Shown: positions 7,739 to 16,954 of the stretch, piece by piece
Layout of the letters: every line of letters starts with the position of its first letter
Position numbering within the stretch: position 1 is the stretch's first letter
Assembly: GCA_963720515.1 (NCBI GenBank)
Contig: OY970397.1
Location: 2,480,001 to 2,544,000 of the forward strand
Reading direction: 5' to 3'
Source of the DNA: G963720515 sp963720515
GTDB lineage: Bacteria; Actinomycetota; Thermoleophilia; Gaiellales; Gaiellaceae
DNA: 64,000 nt
The notes under the pieces: generated by a model
The model's database searches: none
Told to the model about the DNA's origin: nothing
The model's input: only the letters and a program-made list of their open reading frames with translations
Program-made: the position numbers and the translations under genes

Positions 7739-9709
7739 CTAGTCCGCGGACTCGCGCTCGTCCTCGGCGCGGTCGCGGATCTCCGTGACTACGGTCGGGT
7801 CGGCGAGCGTCGTCGTGTCGCCGAGCTCGCGGTGGTCGGAGATGTCGCGGAGCAGGCGGCGCATGATCTTCCCCGAGCGGGTCTTCGGGAGCTCCGGGGT
7901 GAAGACGATGTTCGCGGGGCGCGCGATCTTGCCGATCTTCTCGGCGACGTGGTCGCGGAGCTCCTCGAGCATCTCGACCGAGCCCTCCTCGCCGCCCTTG
8001 AGCGTCACGAAGGCGACGATCGCCTGGCCCGTGCTCGCGTCGGCGCGGCCGCAGACCGCGGCCTCGGCGACGGCCGGGTGGTCCACGAGCGCGCTCTCGA
8101 CCTCGATCGTCGAGATCCGGTGGCCGCTCACGTTCATGACGTCGTCCACGCGGCCCATGAGCCAGAAGTCGCCGTCCTCGTCGACGCGCGCGCCGTCCCC
8201 CGTGAAGTACGAGCCGGGGAAGCGGCTCCAGTAGGTCTCGACGTAGCGGTCGTGATCCTTGTGGATCCCGCGGAGCATCGCGGGCCACGGCTTGCGGAGC
8301 ACCAGGTAGCCGCCGCCACCGGGGGGAACGTCCTCGCCGACCTCGTTGACGACCGCGGCGTCGATCCCGGGGAACGGCTTCGTCGCCGAGCCGGGCTTCG
8401 TCGTCGTGATCCCCGGAAGCGGGGTGATCGCGATCATCCCGGTCTCGGTCTGCCACCAGGTGTCCACGATCGGCAGCTCGCCGCGGCCGACGTGCTCGCG
8501 GTACCACATCCAGGCCTCGGGGTTGATCGGCTCGCCCACGCTGCCGAGGAGCCGCAGCGACGAGAGATCGTGCTTGGCCGCATGCTCGGGGCCCCACTTC
8601 ATGTGCGCGCGGATCGCGGTCGGCGCGGTGTAGAGGACGTCCACGCCGTAGCGCTCGACGATCGCCCACCAGCGGTCGCGGTCGGGGAAGTCGGGGACGC
8701 CCTCGTAGAGGACGCTCGTCGTCCCGTTGCAGAGCGGCCCGTAGACGATGTAGCTGTGCCCGGTCACCCAGCCGATGTCGGCCGCGCACCAGTACACCGA
8801 GTCGGGCTTCACGTCGAAGATGTAGTGGTGGGTCGTCGCCGCGCCGACGAGGTAGCCGGCCGTCGTGTGGACGATCCCCTTCGGCTTGGCCGTCGTGCCG
8901 CTCGTGTAGAGGAGGTAGAGGAGATCCTCGGAGTCCATCTGCTCGCAGGGGCAGGACCCGGGCGCGTCGTCTGCGGCGTCCACGAGCTCGTGCCACCAGT
9001 GGTCGCGGCCCTCGTCGAAAGCGACGTCGCCGCCGGTCCGGCGTAGGACGACCGCCTTCTGGACGACCGGCGCCTTCGCGAGCGCCTCGTCGGCGTTCGC
9101 CTTGAGCGGCACGCTCGCGCCCTTGCGCCAGCCCTCGTCCTGGGTGACGAGCACCTGGCACTCCATGTCGTTCATCCGGTCGGCGAGCGCGTCGGCGCTG
9201 AACCCGCCGAAAACGACCGTGTGCGGCGCGCCCAGCCGCGCGCAGGCGAGCATCGCCACCGGCAGCTCCGGGACCATCCCCATGTAGATCGCGACCGGCG
9301 TGCCCTTGCGGACGCCGAGCTCGCGGAGCCCGTTCGCGAACCGGACCGCCTCGCGCTGCAGCTCGGCGAACGAGATCGTCCGCGTCTCGTTCGCCGGCTC
9401 GCCCTCCCAGTGGTAGGCGACCTTGTCGCCGTTCCCCGCCTCGACGTGGCGGTCCACGCAGTTGAAGCAGACGTTCAGCTTCCCGCCGAGGTACCACTTC
9501 GCGTACGGCGGCTCCCACTCGTAGAGCTCGCCGAACGGCTCGAACCAGGTGACCCGCTCGCGGCCCTCGCGCTCCCAGAGCTCTTCGAGCGAGAGGTCGT
9601 AGATCTCCGGCTGCGCGTTCGCCTGCGCGGCGAACTCGGGCGACGGCGGGTAGCGGCGCTCCTCCGAGAGGAGCGCGGAGATCGCCTGCTCGCGCGGGTC
9701 GGACGTCAT
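7739..9709 (-). CDS. acs: Acetyl-CoA synthetase (AMP-forming)
   Basis: This 656-residue enzyme is the usual length for acetate-CoA ligase. It converts acetate, ATP and CoA to acetyl-CoA, AMP and diphosphate in the cytoplasm. Visible motifs are the N-terminal ACAS segment (WYLGGKLNVCFNCVDRH), the phosphate-binding loop YTSGTTAKPKG, the acetyl-pocket and hinge region WWQTETG, and the C-terminal RSGKIMRR with Lys614, the lysine that protein acetylation normally inactivates. The ATG at 9709 is the only sensible start. The gene ends back to back with the lexA operon. A propionate-preferring relative cannot be excluded, but the tryptophan-containing WWQTETG motif favours acetate. Confidence 0.95.
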   Translation of the reverse strand: MTSDPREQAISALLSEERRYPPSPEFAAQANAQPEIYDLSLEELWEREGRERVTWFEPFGELYEWEPPYAKWYLGGKLNVCFNCVDRHVEAGNGDKVAYHWEGEPANETRTISFAELQREAVRFANGLRELGVRKGTPVAIYMGMVPELPVAMLACARLGAPHTVVFGGFSADALADRMNDMECQVLVTQDEGWRKGASVPLKANADEALAKAPVVQKAVVLRRTGGDVAFDEGRDHWWHELVDAADDAPGSCPCEQMDSEDLLYLLYTSGTTAKPKGIVHTTAGYLVGAATTHHYIFDVKPDSVYWCAADIGWVTGHSYIVYGPLCNGTTSVLYEGVPDFPDRDRWWAIVERYGVDVLYTAPTAIRAHMKWGPEHAAKHDLSSLRLLGSVGEPINPEAWMWYREHVGRGELPIVDTWWQTETGMIAITPLPGITTTKPGSATKPFPGIDAAVVNEVGEDVPPGGGGYLVLRKPWPAMLRGIHKDHDRYVETYWSRFPGSYFTGDGARVDEDGDFWLMGRVDDVMNVSGHRISTIEVESALVDHPAVAEAAVCGRADASTGQAIVAFVTLKGGEEGSVEMLEELRDHVAEKIGKIARPANIVFTPELPKTRSGKIMRRLLRDISDHRELGDTTTLADPTVVTEIRDRAEDERESAD

Positions 9710-9751
9710 CGGCGCAACCCTAACCGCGAGGCCTCGTCGCTACACTGGGAG

Positions 9752-10074
<323 letters not shown>

Positions 10075-10082
10075 ACGGAAAA

Positions 10083-10105
10083 CCCCCGCATCGCGGGGGT
10101 TTTCT
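10083..10105 (+). terminator. Intrinsic terminator of rnpB
   Basis: CCCCCGC-ATC-GCGGGGG (10083-10099), flanked by AAAA on the left and followed by TTTTCT, is a textbook terminator nine bases after the end of RNase P RNA. Confidence 0.9.
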
Positions 10106-10139
10106 ATTGAGGGCTTGGTCGCGCATCACACCGGTACGC

Positions 10140-10889
10140 TCATGCACCCGGCAGCGGCCGTTCGACTCGCACCCTCTCGGGGTCCGCAAGTCGCAATGCC
10201 GCCTGCCGGCGGTCTTCTGCCTGGCGGCTGGCCGGGGCGAACGCACTCCAGGCGAACCAGCGCACGAAGGCGCGCTGGAGCAGCCCCGGGCCGCTAAGCG
10301 TCAGCTTGCGCGCCCGCATCGCGGCACCCAGGTCGGCGCGCCCCAGGTAGACGAGGTAGAGAGTGGCGGTGTCGACGCTGACCTCGAGGTCGACGTCGAA
10401 CCCGGGATGCTGGAGACAGACCGAGACTTCCGAGGGCTCGAGCACCATCCAGTAGCGCTTCGCCGGATCGCGAAAGTCGAACCGGACGACGGTGCGATCC
10501 GGGGGAAGCTGCTCGCGATCCACGTGTCGGGCCATCCAGACGATCAGGAGGTCGGGGTCGAGCTCCTCGGGGCGGGGATCAGTGAACGACCAGGTAGCCC
10601 CCCACTCGCCCATCGCCTGCACAACCGCCTCCAGATCGCGGCCGGCGAGCGTCAGACGATACTCGAGCGTCCTGCCCTTGGGACCGGTGCGCCGCGTGAT
10701 GATCTCGGCCCGCTCGAGCGAGCGCAGGCGGTCGGTGAGGACCGAGCGCGAGATCCCCGGCAGGCCACGCTGAAGCTCGTTGAACCCGCTCGCGCCGCCC
10801 AGCAGCTCACGCACGATCAGGAGCGTCCAGCGGTCGCCGAGAATCTCGCTCGCCTTGGCGATCGGACAGTACTGCGCGTAGCTCCGCAT
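10140..10889 (-). CDS. HxlR-family regulator with C-terminal SCP2-like ligand domain
   Basis: The protein has 249 residues. The first roughly 100 form an HxlR winged helix, recognisable by the N-terminal CPIAKASEILGDRWTLLIV, the cysteine of which is typical of the family. The remainder (from about residue 110) resembles a sterol-carrier-protein-2-like fold and could bind a hydrophobic ligand. HxlR proteins usually bind as dimers to the promoter between themselves and a divergent target. Here the divergent neighbour is a flavin oxidoreductase, and a tandem repeat in the gap looks like the operator. The gene is therefore likely to be a ligand-responsive local regulator. The ligand is unknown. 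A TAGCAT hexamer nine bases upstream of the ATG suggests a very short leader. Confidence 0.85.
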   Translation of the reverse strand: MRSYAQYCPIAKASEILGDRWTLLIVRELLGGASGFNELQRGLPGISRSVLTDRLRSLERAEIITRRTGPKGRTLEYRLTLAGRDLEAVVQAMGEWGATWSFTDPRPEELDPDLLIVWMARHVDREQLPPDRTVVRFDFRDPAKRYWMVLEPSEVSVCLQHPGFDVDLEVSVDTATLYLVYLGRADLGAAMRARKLTLSGPGLLQRAFVRWFAWSAFAPASRQAEDRRQAALRLADPERVRVERPLPGA

Positions 10890-10923
10890 GCTCGAGGAAT
10901 GCTAGCCCCGGATTGGCATTAGG

Positions 10924-10956
10924 TTCGAAATTCGGACCGATTGGTTCGAACTTCGG
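10924..10956. promoter_or_regulatory. Tandem operator TTCGAAnTTCGG, 21 bp apart
   Basis: TTCGAAATTCGG (10924-10935) and TTCGAACTTCGG (10945-10956) are direct repeats exactly two helical turns apart, in the 104-bp gap between the HxlR-type regulator and the flavin oxidoreductase. They are likely to be the regulator's binding sites. The second copy ends just before the presumed -35 region of the oxidoreductase promoter (TAGTCG, 17 bases, TACCGT). Confidence 0.6.
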
Positions 10957-10981
10957 TCTAGTCGGTCGCGACGCATCCGCC

Positions 10982-10987
10982 TACCGT
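10982..10987 (+). promoter_or_regulatory. -10 element of leaderless flavin-oxidoreductase mRNA
   Basis: TACCGT is followed by six bases and then the ATG at 10994, so transcription should begin at or next to the start codon. Confidence 0.55.
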
Positions 10988-10993
10988 GATTGC

Positions 10994-12397
10994 ATGGATA
11001 CCGACACGGCAAGGGTGGTGACGGCCACCGACGCCGAGCGTCTACGCGACTCCCTCCACGGCACGGTGATCGGCCCCGAAGACGATGGTTACGACGAGGC
11101 CCGCTCGATCTGGAACGGCGCGATCGATCGCCGCCCGGCCTGGATCGCCAGCTGCACCGGCGTCGCCGACGTCGTCGCCGCCGTCGGCTTCGCCCGCGAC
11201 CGTGATCTAACCGTGGCGGTGCGCTCCGGTGGCCACGGCGTCGGCGGCCACGCGGTCTGTGACGGCGGGCTCGTGATCGACCTCTCGCCGATGAAGGGAA
11301 TCCGAGTCGATCCGGCGGCGCGCACCGCGCGCGCTGAGGCTGGCGTGCTCTGGGGCGAGCTCGATCGCGAGACGCAGCTCTTCGGGCTGGCGACGGTCGG
11401 CGGGATCGTCACCCACACGGGGATCGCGGGCCTGACGCTCGGTGGGGGCATCGGCTGGCTGACTCGAAAGCACGGCGCGACGGTCGACAACCTCCTCTCC
11501 GCGGACGTGGTGACCGCGCAGGGCGAGATCGTCACGGCGAGTGAGGAGGAAAACCCCGATCTCTTCTGGGCGATCCGCGGTGGCGGCGGCAACTTCGGCA
11601 TCGTCACCTCGTTCGAGTACCGACTACACCCGGTCGGCCCGATCGTCCTCGCTGGACCAGTCTTCCACCCCCTGGAGGCCGCGCCGGAGGTCCTGCGCTT
11701 CTACCGTGAGTTCATCGCCTCGGCGCCGGACGAGCTGACCACGATCTTCGACCTGTCGGTGGCGCCGCCGCTCCCCTTCCTGCCGGAGGAGGTGCACGGC
11801 AAGCCGATCGTGATGTTGGGCGCCTGTTACGTGGGATCTCCGGACGAGGGCGCCGAGGTCGTCCGCCCGCTCAAGCAGTTCGGTCGCCCGATCGTCGACC
11901 TGCTCGAGCCGAAGCCCTACACCGCCTTGCAGTCGATGTTCGACCCCATGGTGCCGCACGGCTGGCACCGCTACTGGAAGTCGGTCGAGCTGCCGCCGCT
12001 TACCGATGATGCGATCGACACGCTCGTCGAGCACGCATCAGGGTTCACGTCGCCCAAGTCCTACTGCATCGTCTTCCAGCTCGGCGGGGCGCTGGCCCGC
12101 GTGGGTGAGGACGAGACGGCCTTCAGCCAGCGCGATGCCGCGCACAACGTCAACATCAACGCGGTCTGGACCGAGGACGATCCCGAGCCCGAACGGCACA
12201 TCGCCTGGGCGCGCGACTTCTTCGACGCGATGCAACCGCACGCCGGGGGGCGCGTGTACGTGAACTTCCTCGGCGAAGAGGGCGGCGACCGGGTGCGCCA
12301 AGCCTATGGCGCGCGAAACTACGAGCGCCTGGTCGAGCTCAAGCGCGCCTACGACCCGACCAACTTCTTCAGGCTGAACCAGAACATCGAGCCTTGA
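10994..12397 (+). CDS. FAD-linked oxidase of the berberine-bridge type
   Basis: This 467-residue protein has an N-terminal PCMH FAD-binding domain and a C-terminal berberine-bridge (BBE) segment (NYERLVELKRAYDPTNFF). The motif VRSGGHGVGGH carries the histidine that usually binds FAD covalently. The second attachment point found in bicovalent enzymes, a cysteine in the GxxTHTGIAGLTLGGG region, is a threonine or glycine here, so single covalent attachment is expected. Such enzymes oxidise sugars, alkaloids or phenolics with O2. The substrate cannot be read from sequence. No signal peptide is seen. The ATG at 10994 was chosen because it lies six bases after a TACCGT -10 hexamer and matches the domain start. 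It is probably controlled by the divergent HxlR-SCP2 protein. Confidence 0.88.
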   Translation: MDTDTARVVTATDAERLRDSLHGTVIGPEDDGYDEARSIWNGAIDRRPAWIASCTGVADVVAAVGFARDRDLTVAVRSGGHGVGGHAVCDGGLVIDLSPMKGIRVDPAARTARAEAGVLWGELDRETQLFGLATVGGIVTHTGIAGLTLGGGIGWLTRKHGATVDNLLSADVVTAQGEIVTASEEENPDLFWAIRGGGGNFGIVTSFEYRLHPVGPIVLAGPVFHPLEAAPEVLRFYREFIASAPDELTTIFDLSVAPPLPFLPEEVHGKPIVMLGACYVGSPDEGAEVVRPLKQFGRPIVDLLEPKPYTALQSMFDPMVPHGWHRYWKSVELPPLTDDAIDTLVEHASGFTSPKSYCIVFQLGGALARVGEDETAFSQRDAAHNVNINAVWTEDDPEPERHIAWARDFFDAMQPHAGGRVYVNFLGEEGGDRVRQAYGARNYERLVELKRAYDPTNFFRLNQNIEP

Positions 12398-12449
12398 GCG
12401 CCCAGGGCCTTCACACACAGTCGCCTCGATCGACCGATCGCAAGCTGCG

Positions 12450-12590
12450 TTACCGGTGACGAAGCCGGCGGCGGAGCTTGTCGAGCGCGACCCGGCAGGC
12501 GAGTGCGACCCCGGCCACGATTGCCGCTCCGGCCGGCGCAAGCTGCAAGACGCTTTCCTCGATCGGGAGCCCCATGACATGCGCGAGCAT
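12450..12590 (-). CDS. 46-residue single-span membrane peptide coupled to SBP56
   Basis: The ATG overlaps the stop codon of the upstream selenium-binding-protein gene (TGATG), so translation is coupled. The peptide begins MLAHVMGLPIEESVLQL, has one hydrophobic span (APAGAAIVAGVALACRVAL) containing a cysteine, and ends in a strongly basic tail (KLRRRLRHR). This suggests an inner-membrane anchor with its C-terminus in the cytoplasm. No family is recognised. It could tether the selenium-binding protein or pass electrons near it, but that is inference from position alone. Confidence 0.6.
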   Translation of the reverse strand: MLAHVMGLPIEESVLQLAPAGAAIVAGVALACRVALDKLRRRLRHR

Positions 12591-13918
12591 CACTGGAAGA
12601 TCTCCGTGGTGCAGTCGCCGTGCTGGAGGCGCACCTCGTGTGCGCGCGCAGGCCCGCCGGGACGATCGTGGAAGTCGACGAAGAAGTCGCGGTCGATCTC
12701 CATGCCGCCGCTCGGGTCGCAGTCCACGCGCAGGAGCCACGAGCGGAGCTCCGGGTAGAACTGGTTGTCCCACGTCGAGTAGAGCGAGTTGGTGACGTAG
12801 AGGCGGCGGCCGTCATACGAGAGCTGGAGCATGTTCGGGCCGCCGTGGAGCTCGCGGCCGGCATCGCTCGGCTTGCCGAGCACGCCGCCGAGCCAAAGCC
12901 GGCCCGTGAGCTTCGGGTTCCTCGGGTCGGAGACGTCGTACTGACGCAGGTCGCCGTGCAGCCAGTTGGCGAAGTAGAGGAAGCGGTCGTCCATCGAAAG
13001 GACGAGGTCGCTTATCACGCCGGGCACCGGGAAGGGCCAGCCCTCGAGCTCGACAGGCTCGACGGAGATCACCTGGTCGGCGGCCCAGCCGCCGTTGTCG
13101 CGCCGGAAGCGCCACATCGTGCTCGAGAGCGCGGCGCCGACGAAGCCCTCCTCCGCCTCGGGATCGTGCTTCCAGCGCACCTCGAACGGAAGCAGCCCGC
13201 TTTCGCCGAGGTCGACAGTCTGCTCGAGCTTCCGCTCGGCCAGATTCCAGAAGTGGAGACGGTGCCCGTAGCGTCCCGCGGCGACGTCGTCGAGGTCGAA
13301 GCCCTTCTCGTAGGCGTTCGGCTCCCCGAATTCCGACGAGATGAGCGCGTTCTTGCGCGGCTGGTACCAGAAGTCGTAGTTGAAGGGAGGCGTCTCGCCG
13401 CCGTTCTCCCAGCGGCCCTTCAGCTCGAACGTCTTCGCGTCGAGGACGGCGAAGCCTCCGGCGCCGTTTCCGTCCGCATCGCCAAGCATCGAGATGACGA
13501 CGTTGTCGCCGGGCATGCAATGGACCGTGTGGGGCCGGGTGTACCCGGTCTCGCGTACGACCTCGTCGGGCTCGATCACCTTCTCGATTCGCGGCCTGCG
13601 CGGGTCGTCGGCGACGTTCACGACGTGGATGCGCGAGGAGCGGAAGCCCGGCACGATCAGGTGTGAGCGGTCAGGGCCGTGGCACGCCGAGCTGCAGCGG
13701 TTCCAGCCATAGTGGTGCAGCTCATCGCCGACGTTCGGCATCGGCGTCTCGTGCACGATCCGGCCGTCTTCGGCATCGACGACGGCGAGGAAGTCGGGGG
13801 CGTCGACACCCGTGCCCTCGTGCAAGCAGGCGAGGTAGAGAAACTCCTCGGGAGGCGCGTGCATCGCCTCTTCCGGCGACCTGTAGAAGGTCTCCGGCTT
13901 GGCGTGTTCATGTGGCAT
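12590..13918 (-). CDS. Selenium-binding protein SBP56 / methanethiol oxidase family
   Basis: This 442-residue protein shows the family signature throughout: EEFLYLACLHEGTG near the N-terminus, HHYGWNRCSSACHG with the conserved Cys-Ser-Ser-Ala-Cys-His, RPHTVHCMPGD, and the C-terminal DFHDRPGGPARAHEVRL. In characterised homologues these histidines and cysteines bind copper, and the enzyme oxidises methanethiol to formaldehyde, H2O2 and sulfide. The start was set at 13918, where AAAGGAG lies five bases upstream; a possible earlier start would add five residues. There is no signal peptide, so it acts in the cytoplasm. It is coupled to a 46-residue membrane peptide downstream and lies divergent from a BTAD regulator. 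The secreted LVIVD proteins are also propellers, but the sequence similarity is not direct. Confidence 0.92.
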   Translation of the reverse strand: MPHEHAKPETFYRSPEEAMHAPPEEFLYLACLHEGTGVDAPDFLAVVDAEDGRIVHETPMPNVGDELHHYGWNRCSSACHGPDRSHLIVPGFRSSRIHVVNVADDPRRPRIEKVIEPDEVVRETGYTRPHTVHCMPGDNVVISMLGDADGNGAGGFAVLDAKTFELKGRWENGGETPPFNYDFWYQPRKNALISSEFGEPNAYEKGFDLDDVAAGRYGHRLHFWNLAERKLEQTVDLGESGLLPFEVRWKHDPEAEEGFVGAALSSTMWRFRRDNGGWAADQVISVEPVELEGWPFPVPGVISDLVLSMDDRFLYFANWLHGDLRQYDVSDPRNPKLTGRLWLGGVLGKPSDAGRELHGGPNMLQLSYDGRRLYVTNSLYSTWDNQFYPELRSWLLRVDCDPSGGMEIDRDFFVDFHDRPGGPARAHEVRLQHGDCTTEIFQ

Positions 13919-14136
13919 CGCAGCTCCTTTCACGAGCGCGGTTGCGGCTTACCGTTCTTCGCAAGCGCCTCGGCGGCACCGCCGTGGACGGTGAGGTCGG
14001 CCGGGCGGCGTCAGGTCGCGGCTCTTCAGCCCACGGTCCGCGGGAGGCCGGCATTCACCGAGGCGACGTACACACGACCATCGTCGCGGCCACGCCTTTC
14101 TCGAACCTTTCGCCGATCTTTCTAAGCTGGGTGACG

Positions 14137-14907
14137 ATGGCGCAGGCGGGGGAGACGAGAATCCAGCTCTGCGGCCGCTTCGTTGTGACCCTGGACGGGG
14201 AGCGGGTCGAGGAAGCGCTGCCGGGCGCCAAGGGCCAGCTGCTCTTTGCATACCTCGTGCTCAACCGGCTCCGGCGGATCGACCGAGACGAGCTCTTGAT
14301 CGCCGTCTACGGCGAGGACGCCGCCTCCGACCACCTCCCCCGGCTCAGCGTGCTGTTGTCGAAGCTGCGCCGCGTCGTCGGGCCCGAGCGGTTGGCGGGA
14401 CGCGCCCAGATCGAGCTCGTGCTCCCGGCGCAGGCGTTCGTCGACGTCGAGGCTGCACTCGAAGCCCTCCACCGGGCGGAGTCGCACGTGGCGAACGGCG
14501 AGTGGGCCGAGGCCTGGGGCCCGTCCGGTGTCGCCTACCACGTTGCCGGCCGGCCTTTGCTCAGGAGCCATGACCGGCCGTGGCTCGACGAGTGGAGGCG
14601 GCGCCTCGACGACGTTCGGGTGCGCGGGCTCGAGTGCTTCGCGGCGGCGAGGCTCGGCCTCGGGGGGCCGACGCTGCCCCAGGCCGCGGACTGTGCGCGG
14701 CGGCTGATCGAACTCGCCCCGTTCCGCGAGACCGGCCACCTGATCCTGATGGAGTCGCTCGAACGCAGCGGGAACGTGGCGGAGGCGCTGCGTGCCTACG
14801 ATCGCCTGCGCGTCATGCTCCGCGACGAGCTCGCCATCGCGCCAAGCCCGGCCGTGCAGACCGTCTACCGGCGCCTGCTCGGCGAGGCGTCGACGACGAC
14901 CGCCTAG
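14137..14907 (+). CDS. BTAD-domain (SARP/AfsR-like) transcriptional regulator
   Basis: The protein has 256 residues. The first 90 or so form an OmpR-like winged helix of the SARP type (FVVTLDGERVEE, LLFAYLVLNRLRRIDRDEL, LSVLLSKLRR). The rest is a bacterial transcriptional activation domain with TPR-like helices (MESLERSGNVAEALRAYDRL). Such proteins activate nearby operons, often in secondary or stress metabolism. It is divergent from the SBP56 operon and may control it. A TAAGCT hexamer ends eight bases before the ATG; a GTG at 14131 in the same frame is the alternative start. The stop codon overlaps that of the convergent small gene. Confidence 0.85.
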   Translation: MAQAGETRIQLCGRFVVTLDGERVEEALPGAKGQLLFAYLVLNRLRRIDRDELLIAVYGEDAASDHLPRLSVLLSKLRRVVGPERLAGRAQIELVLPAQAFVDVEAALEALHRAESHVANGEWAEAWGPSGVAYHVAGRPLLRSHDRPWLDEWRRRLDDVRVRGLECFAAARLGLGGPTLPQAADCARRLIELAPFRETGHLILMESLERSGNVAEALRAYDRLRVMLRDELAIAPSPAVQTVYRRLLGEASTTTA

Positions 14908-15077
14908 ATCTCCTCGGCCTGCGCGAGGATGTCCTCGCGCGAGACCTTGCCGACGAGGTCCGGATGATCGGTCGCGAGGTGCGCCTGTGCCCGCTCCCAG
15001 AGCTCGTCGTCGTCCTCGCCCTCGACGAGCTTGCCACACGCGCAGTTGATTCGCTTGGTTCCCTTCCTGAGCTCCAT
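14904..15077 (-). CDS. Small DUF1059-like protein
   Basis: This 57-residue protein reads MELRKGTKRINCACGK, then an acidic linker, WERAQAHL, HPDLVGK, and SREDILAQAEEI. The Cys-Ala-Cys-Gly and the AQxHL/HP pattern match the small DUF1059 family, which is thought to bind metal; the function is unknown. The stop codon overlaps that of the convergent BTAD regulator by one or two bases. It lies immediately downstream of a sensor kinase gene on the same strand and may share its transcript. Confidence 0.75.
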   Translation of the reverse strand: MELRKGTKRINCACGKLVEGEDDDELWERAQAHLATDHPDLVGKVSREDILAQAEEI

Positions 15078-15111
15078 CGTCGCATCCTAGGGCGGCGTCT
15101 TCGTCGGCGCG

Positions 15112-16304
15112 CTAGCGCGGAAGCCGCACCTCGGCGGTCGTCCCCGCGCCCGGCGCCGATCGTCACGACGAGCCGCCCGCCGGCGCTCTCGACCCGGACG
15201 CCGTGCGACGCGAGCCCGATGTGGCCGGCGCCGAGGAGCTGCGCCGCGTCGGCCTGGCGGAACCCGCGGCCGTCGTCGTCCACGCGCAGCACGACCTCGC
15301 CGTTCTCGTCGGCGAGCGTCACGGTGACCTCGCTGGCCTCGGCATGCTCAGCCACGTTCGCGAGGAGCTCGCCCGCGACCGCGAGGAGGAGTCGCTCCTG
15401 CGGGTGGCGATCGCGGGAGCGCAGGTCGAAGCGCACCTGGAAGCCGCCTCGTCGCGCCGCTCGCTCGGCCACGGCCGGGAGCGCGCCGGCGAGCCCGACC
15501 GCGTCGAGCACCTGCGGGTGGAGCTCGAAGATCGCCTCACGGAGGTCGTCGAGCGTCTCGCCGAGCGTCTCCTCGGCGCGCCCGAGCGCCGGGTGGTCGA
15601 CGACCTGCGCCGCCTCCTCCACGTCGTGGCGGGCGGAGAGCAGGTTCTGGATCGCGTGGTCGTGGAGCCCCTCGGCGAGCGCCTGGCGCTCGCGCTCGGC
15701 GGCGTTCAGCGAGTAGGCGAGGAGCTGCTCGCGCATGACGGCGAGGTCGGCGATCCGCCGCGTCCGCCGGGCGAGGACGGCCGAGAGCAGCACAGCGGCG
15801 AGCCCGACCCAGGCGAGGAAGCCGGCGAAGAGCGCGACGAAGCGCAGCGCCTCGGGCCGGGCCGCGGCCGGGTGGACGAGCGCCTGCGCGAGGTAGGCGA
15901 CCACGGTGCCCGGCCGCCGCGATCGCGGTGACGAGCGGTCGGAAGCGGAAGGCGACCGCGATCGGGACGATGAAGTACGCGACGCGCGCCTGGGAGAACG
16001 CGCCGCCGGAGAGGAGGACGAGGATCGTCACGGCACAGACGTCCACGACGGTCGCGGCGAGCGCGAAGCGCGACCCGACCGGATGGAGATACACGAGCGC
16101 GAGCGCGGCCACGGACCAGACCGCGTAGACGAGGAGCGCGATCGCGAACGCCGGCCGGTTCGGGTTCGGGTGGGGGAGGAGCTCGGCCGCGCCGATCAGC
16201 ACGATCGCGGGGAGCCGGAGCCACGCGACGAGGCGCTCCGATTCCGCGAACGCGCTCGCGGAGACCGCCTCGGGCCGGCCGGCCGAGCGCAGGCGGAGGC
16301 GCAC
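15112..16304 (-). CDS. Membrane sensor histidine kinase (NarL-type partner), two frameshifts
   Basis: A GTG at 16304 opens a frame with about five hydrophobic spans, then a HisKA_3 dimerisation domain (ERQALAEGLHDHAIQNLLSA, with the phospho-acceptor histidine in the GLHDHAIQ motif), then a GHKL ATPase domain (ELLANVAEHAEA, VDDDGRGF, GHIGLASHGVRVESAGG). This is the DesK/NarX class. Two single-base changes disrupt the frame. One is in the CCC at 15909-15911, within the membrane region. The other is in the CCC at 15149-15151, after which the true tail (ending AEVRLPR) ends at 15112. Both look like one extra base. The upstream neighbour is its response regulator, six bases away, with which it forms an operon. 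Confidence 0.85.
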
Positions 16305-16309
16305 GGAAG

Positions 16310-16954
16310 CTACTCGATCAGGCGCCGGCGCATCGCCTCGGCGACGGCCGCGGCGCGGTCGGATACGCCGAGCTTCTCGTAGAGGTGCTGGACGTGCGTC
16401 TTCACGGTCGTCACGCCGAGGTGGAGCTCGCCCGCGATCTCCGGGAGCGTCTTCCCGGCGGCGATCAGACGGAGGATCTCGCTCTCGCGCTGCGTGAGGA
16501 CGGGCGAGTTCGGGGATGCGCGCAGGCGGATCTCGGCGACGACGCCGGACGCGAGCTCGGGCGGCAGCACGCTCTCGCCGCGGGCGCACGCGAGCACCGC
16601 GTCCACGATCTCCTCGCGCCGCGCCTCCTTGGGGACGAACCCGGCCGCTCCCGTCTCGAGCGCCTTGTACACGACGCCGCCCTCGGTGAACGCCGACAGG
16701 AGGAGGACGCGCGTCCCGAGCTTGTCGCGGACGACGGCGTGCGTCACCGCGAGCCCGTCGAGGTCGGGGAGGCGGTAGTCGAGGAGGGCGACATCCGGTC
16801 GGCGCTCGGCGATCTCCGCAAGCGCGGTCCGCCCGTCTTCGGCCTGCGCGACGACGTCCACCTGCCCGCTCGCCGAGAGCGCCCGAACGACGCCCTCGCG
16901 ATAGAGGGGATGGTCGTCCGCGACGACCACGCTGACCTTTCGGCTCTTTGGCAT
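16310..16954 (-). CDS. NarL/FixJ-family response regulator
   Basis: The protein has about 214 residues. The receiver domain begins VSVVVADDHPLYREG, with the acidic DD pair, phospho-acceptor Asp in LLDYRLPDLDG, and the switch Thr/Ser and Lys (LLSAF, FVPKEA). The C-terminal LuxR-type helix-turn-helix contains LTQRESEILRLIAAG and TVKTHVQHLYEKLGV. It is followed after five bases by its membrane histidine kinase, so the two form one signalling unit. The stimulus is unknown. The start at 16954 was chosen for GAGGG five bases upstream; an ATG at 16969 would add five residues. The gene is divergent from a cupredoxin lipoprotein gene, which may be a target. Confidence 0.9.
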   Translation of the reverse strand: MPKSRKVSVVVADDHPLYREGVVRALSASGQVDVVAQAEDGRTALAEIAERRPDVALLDYRLPDLDGLAVTHAVVRDKLGTRVLLLSAFTEGGVVYKALETGAAGFVPKEARREEIVDAVLACARGESVLPPELASGVVAEIRLRASPNSPVLTQRESEILRLIAAGKTLPEIAGELHLGVTTVKTHVQHLYEKLGVSDRAAAVAEAMRRRLIE

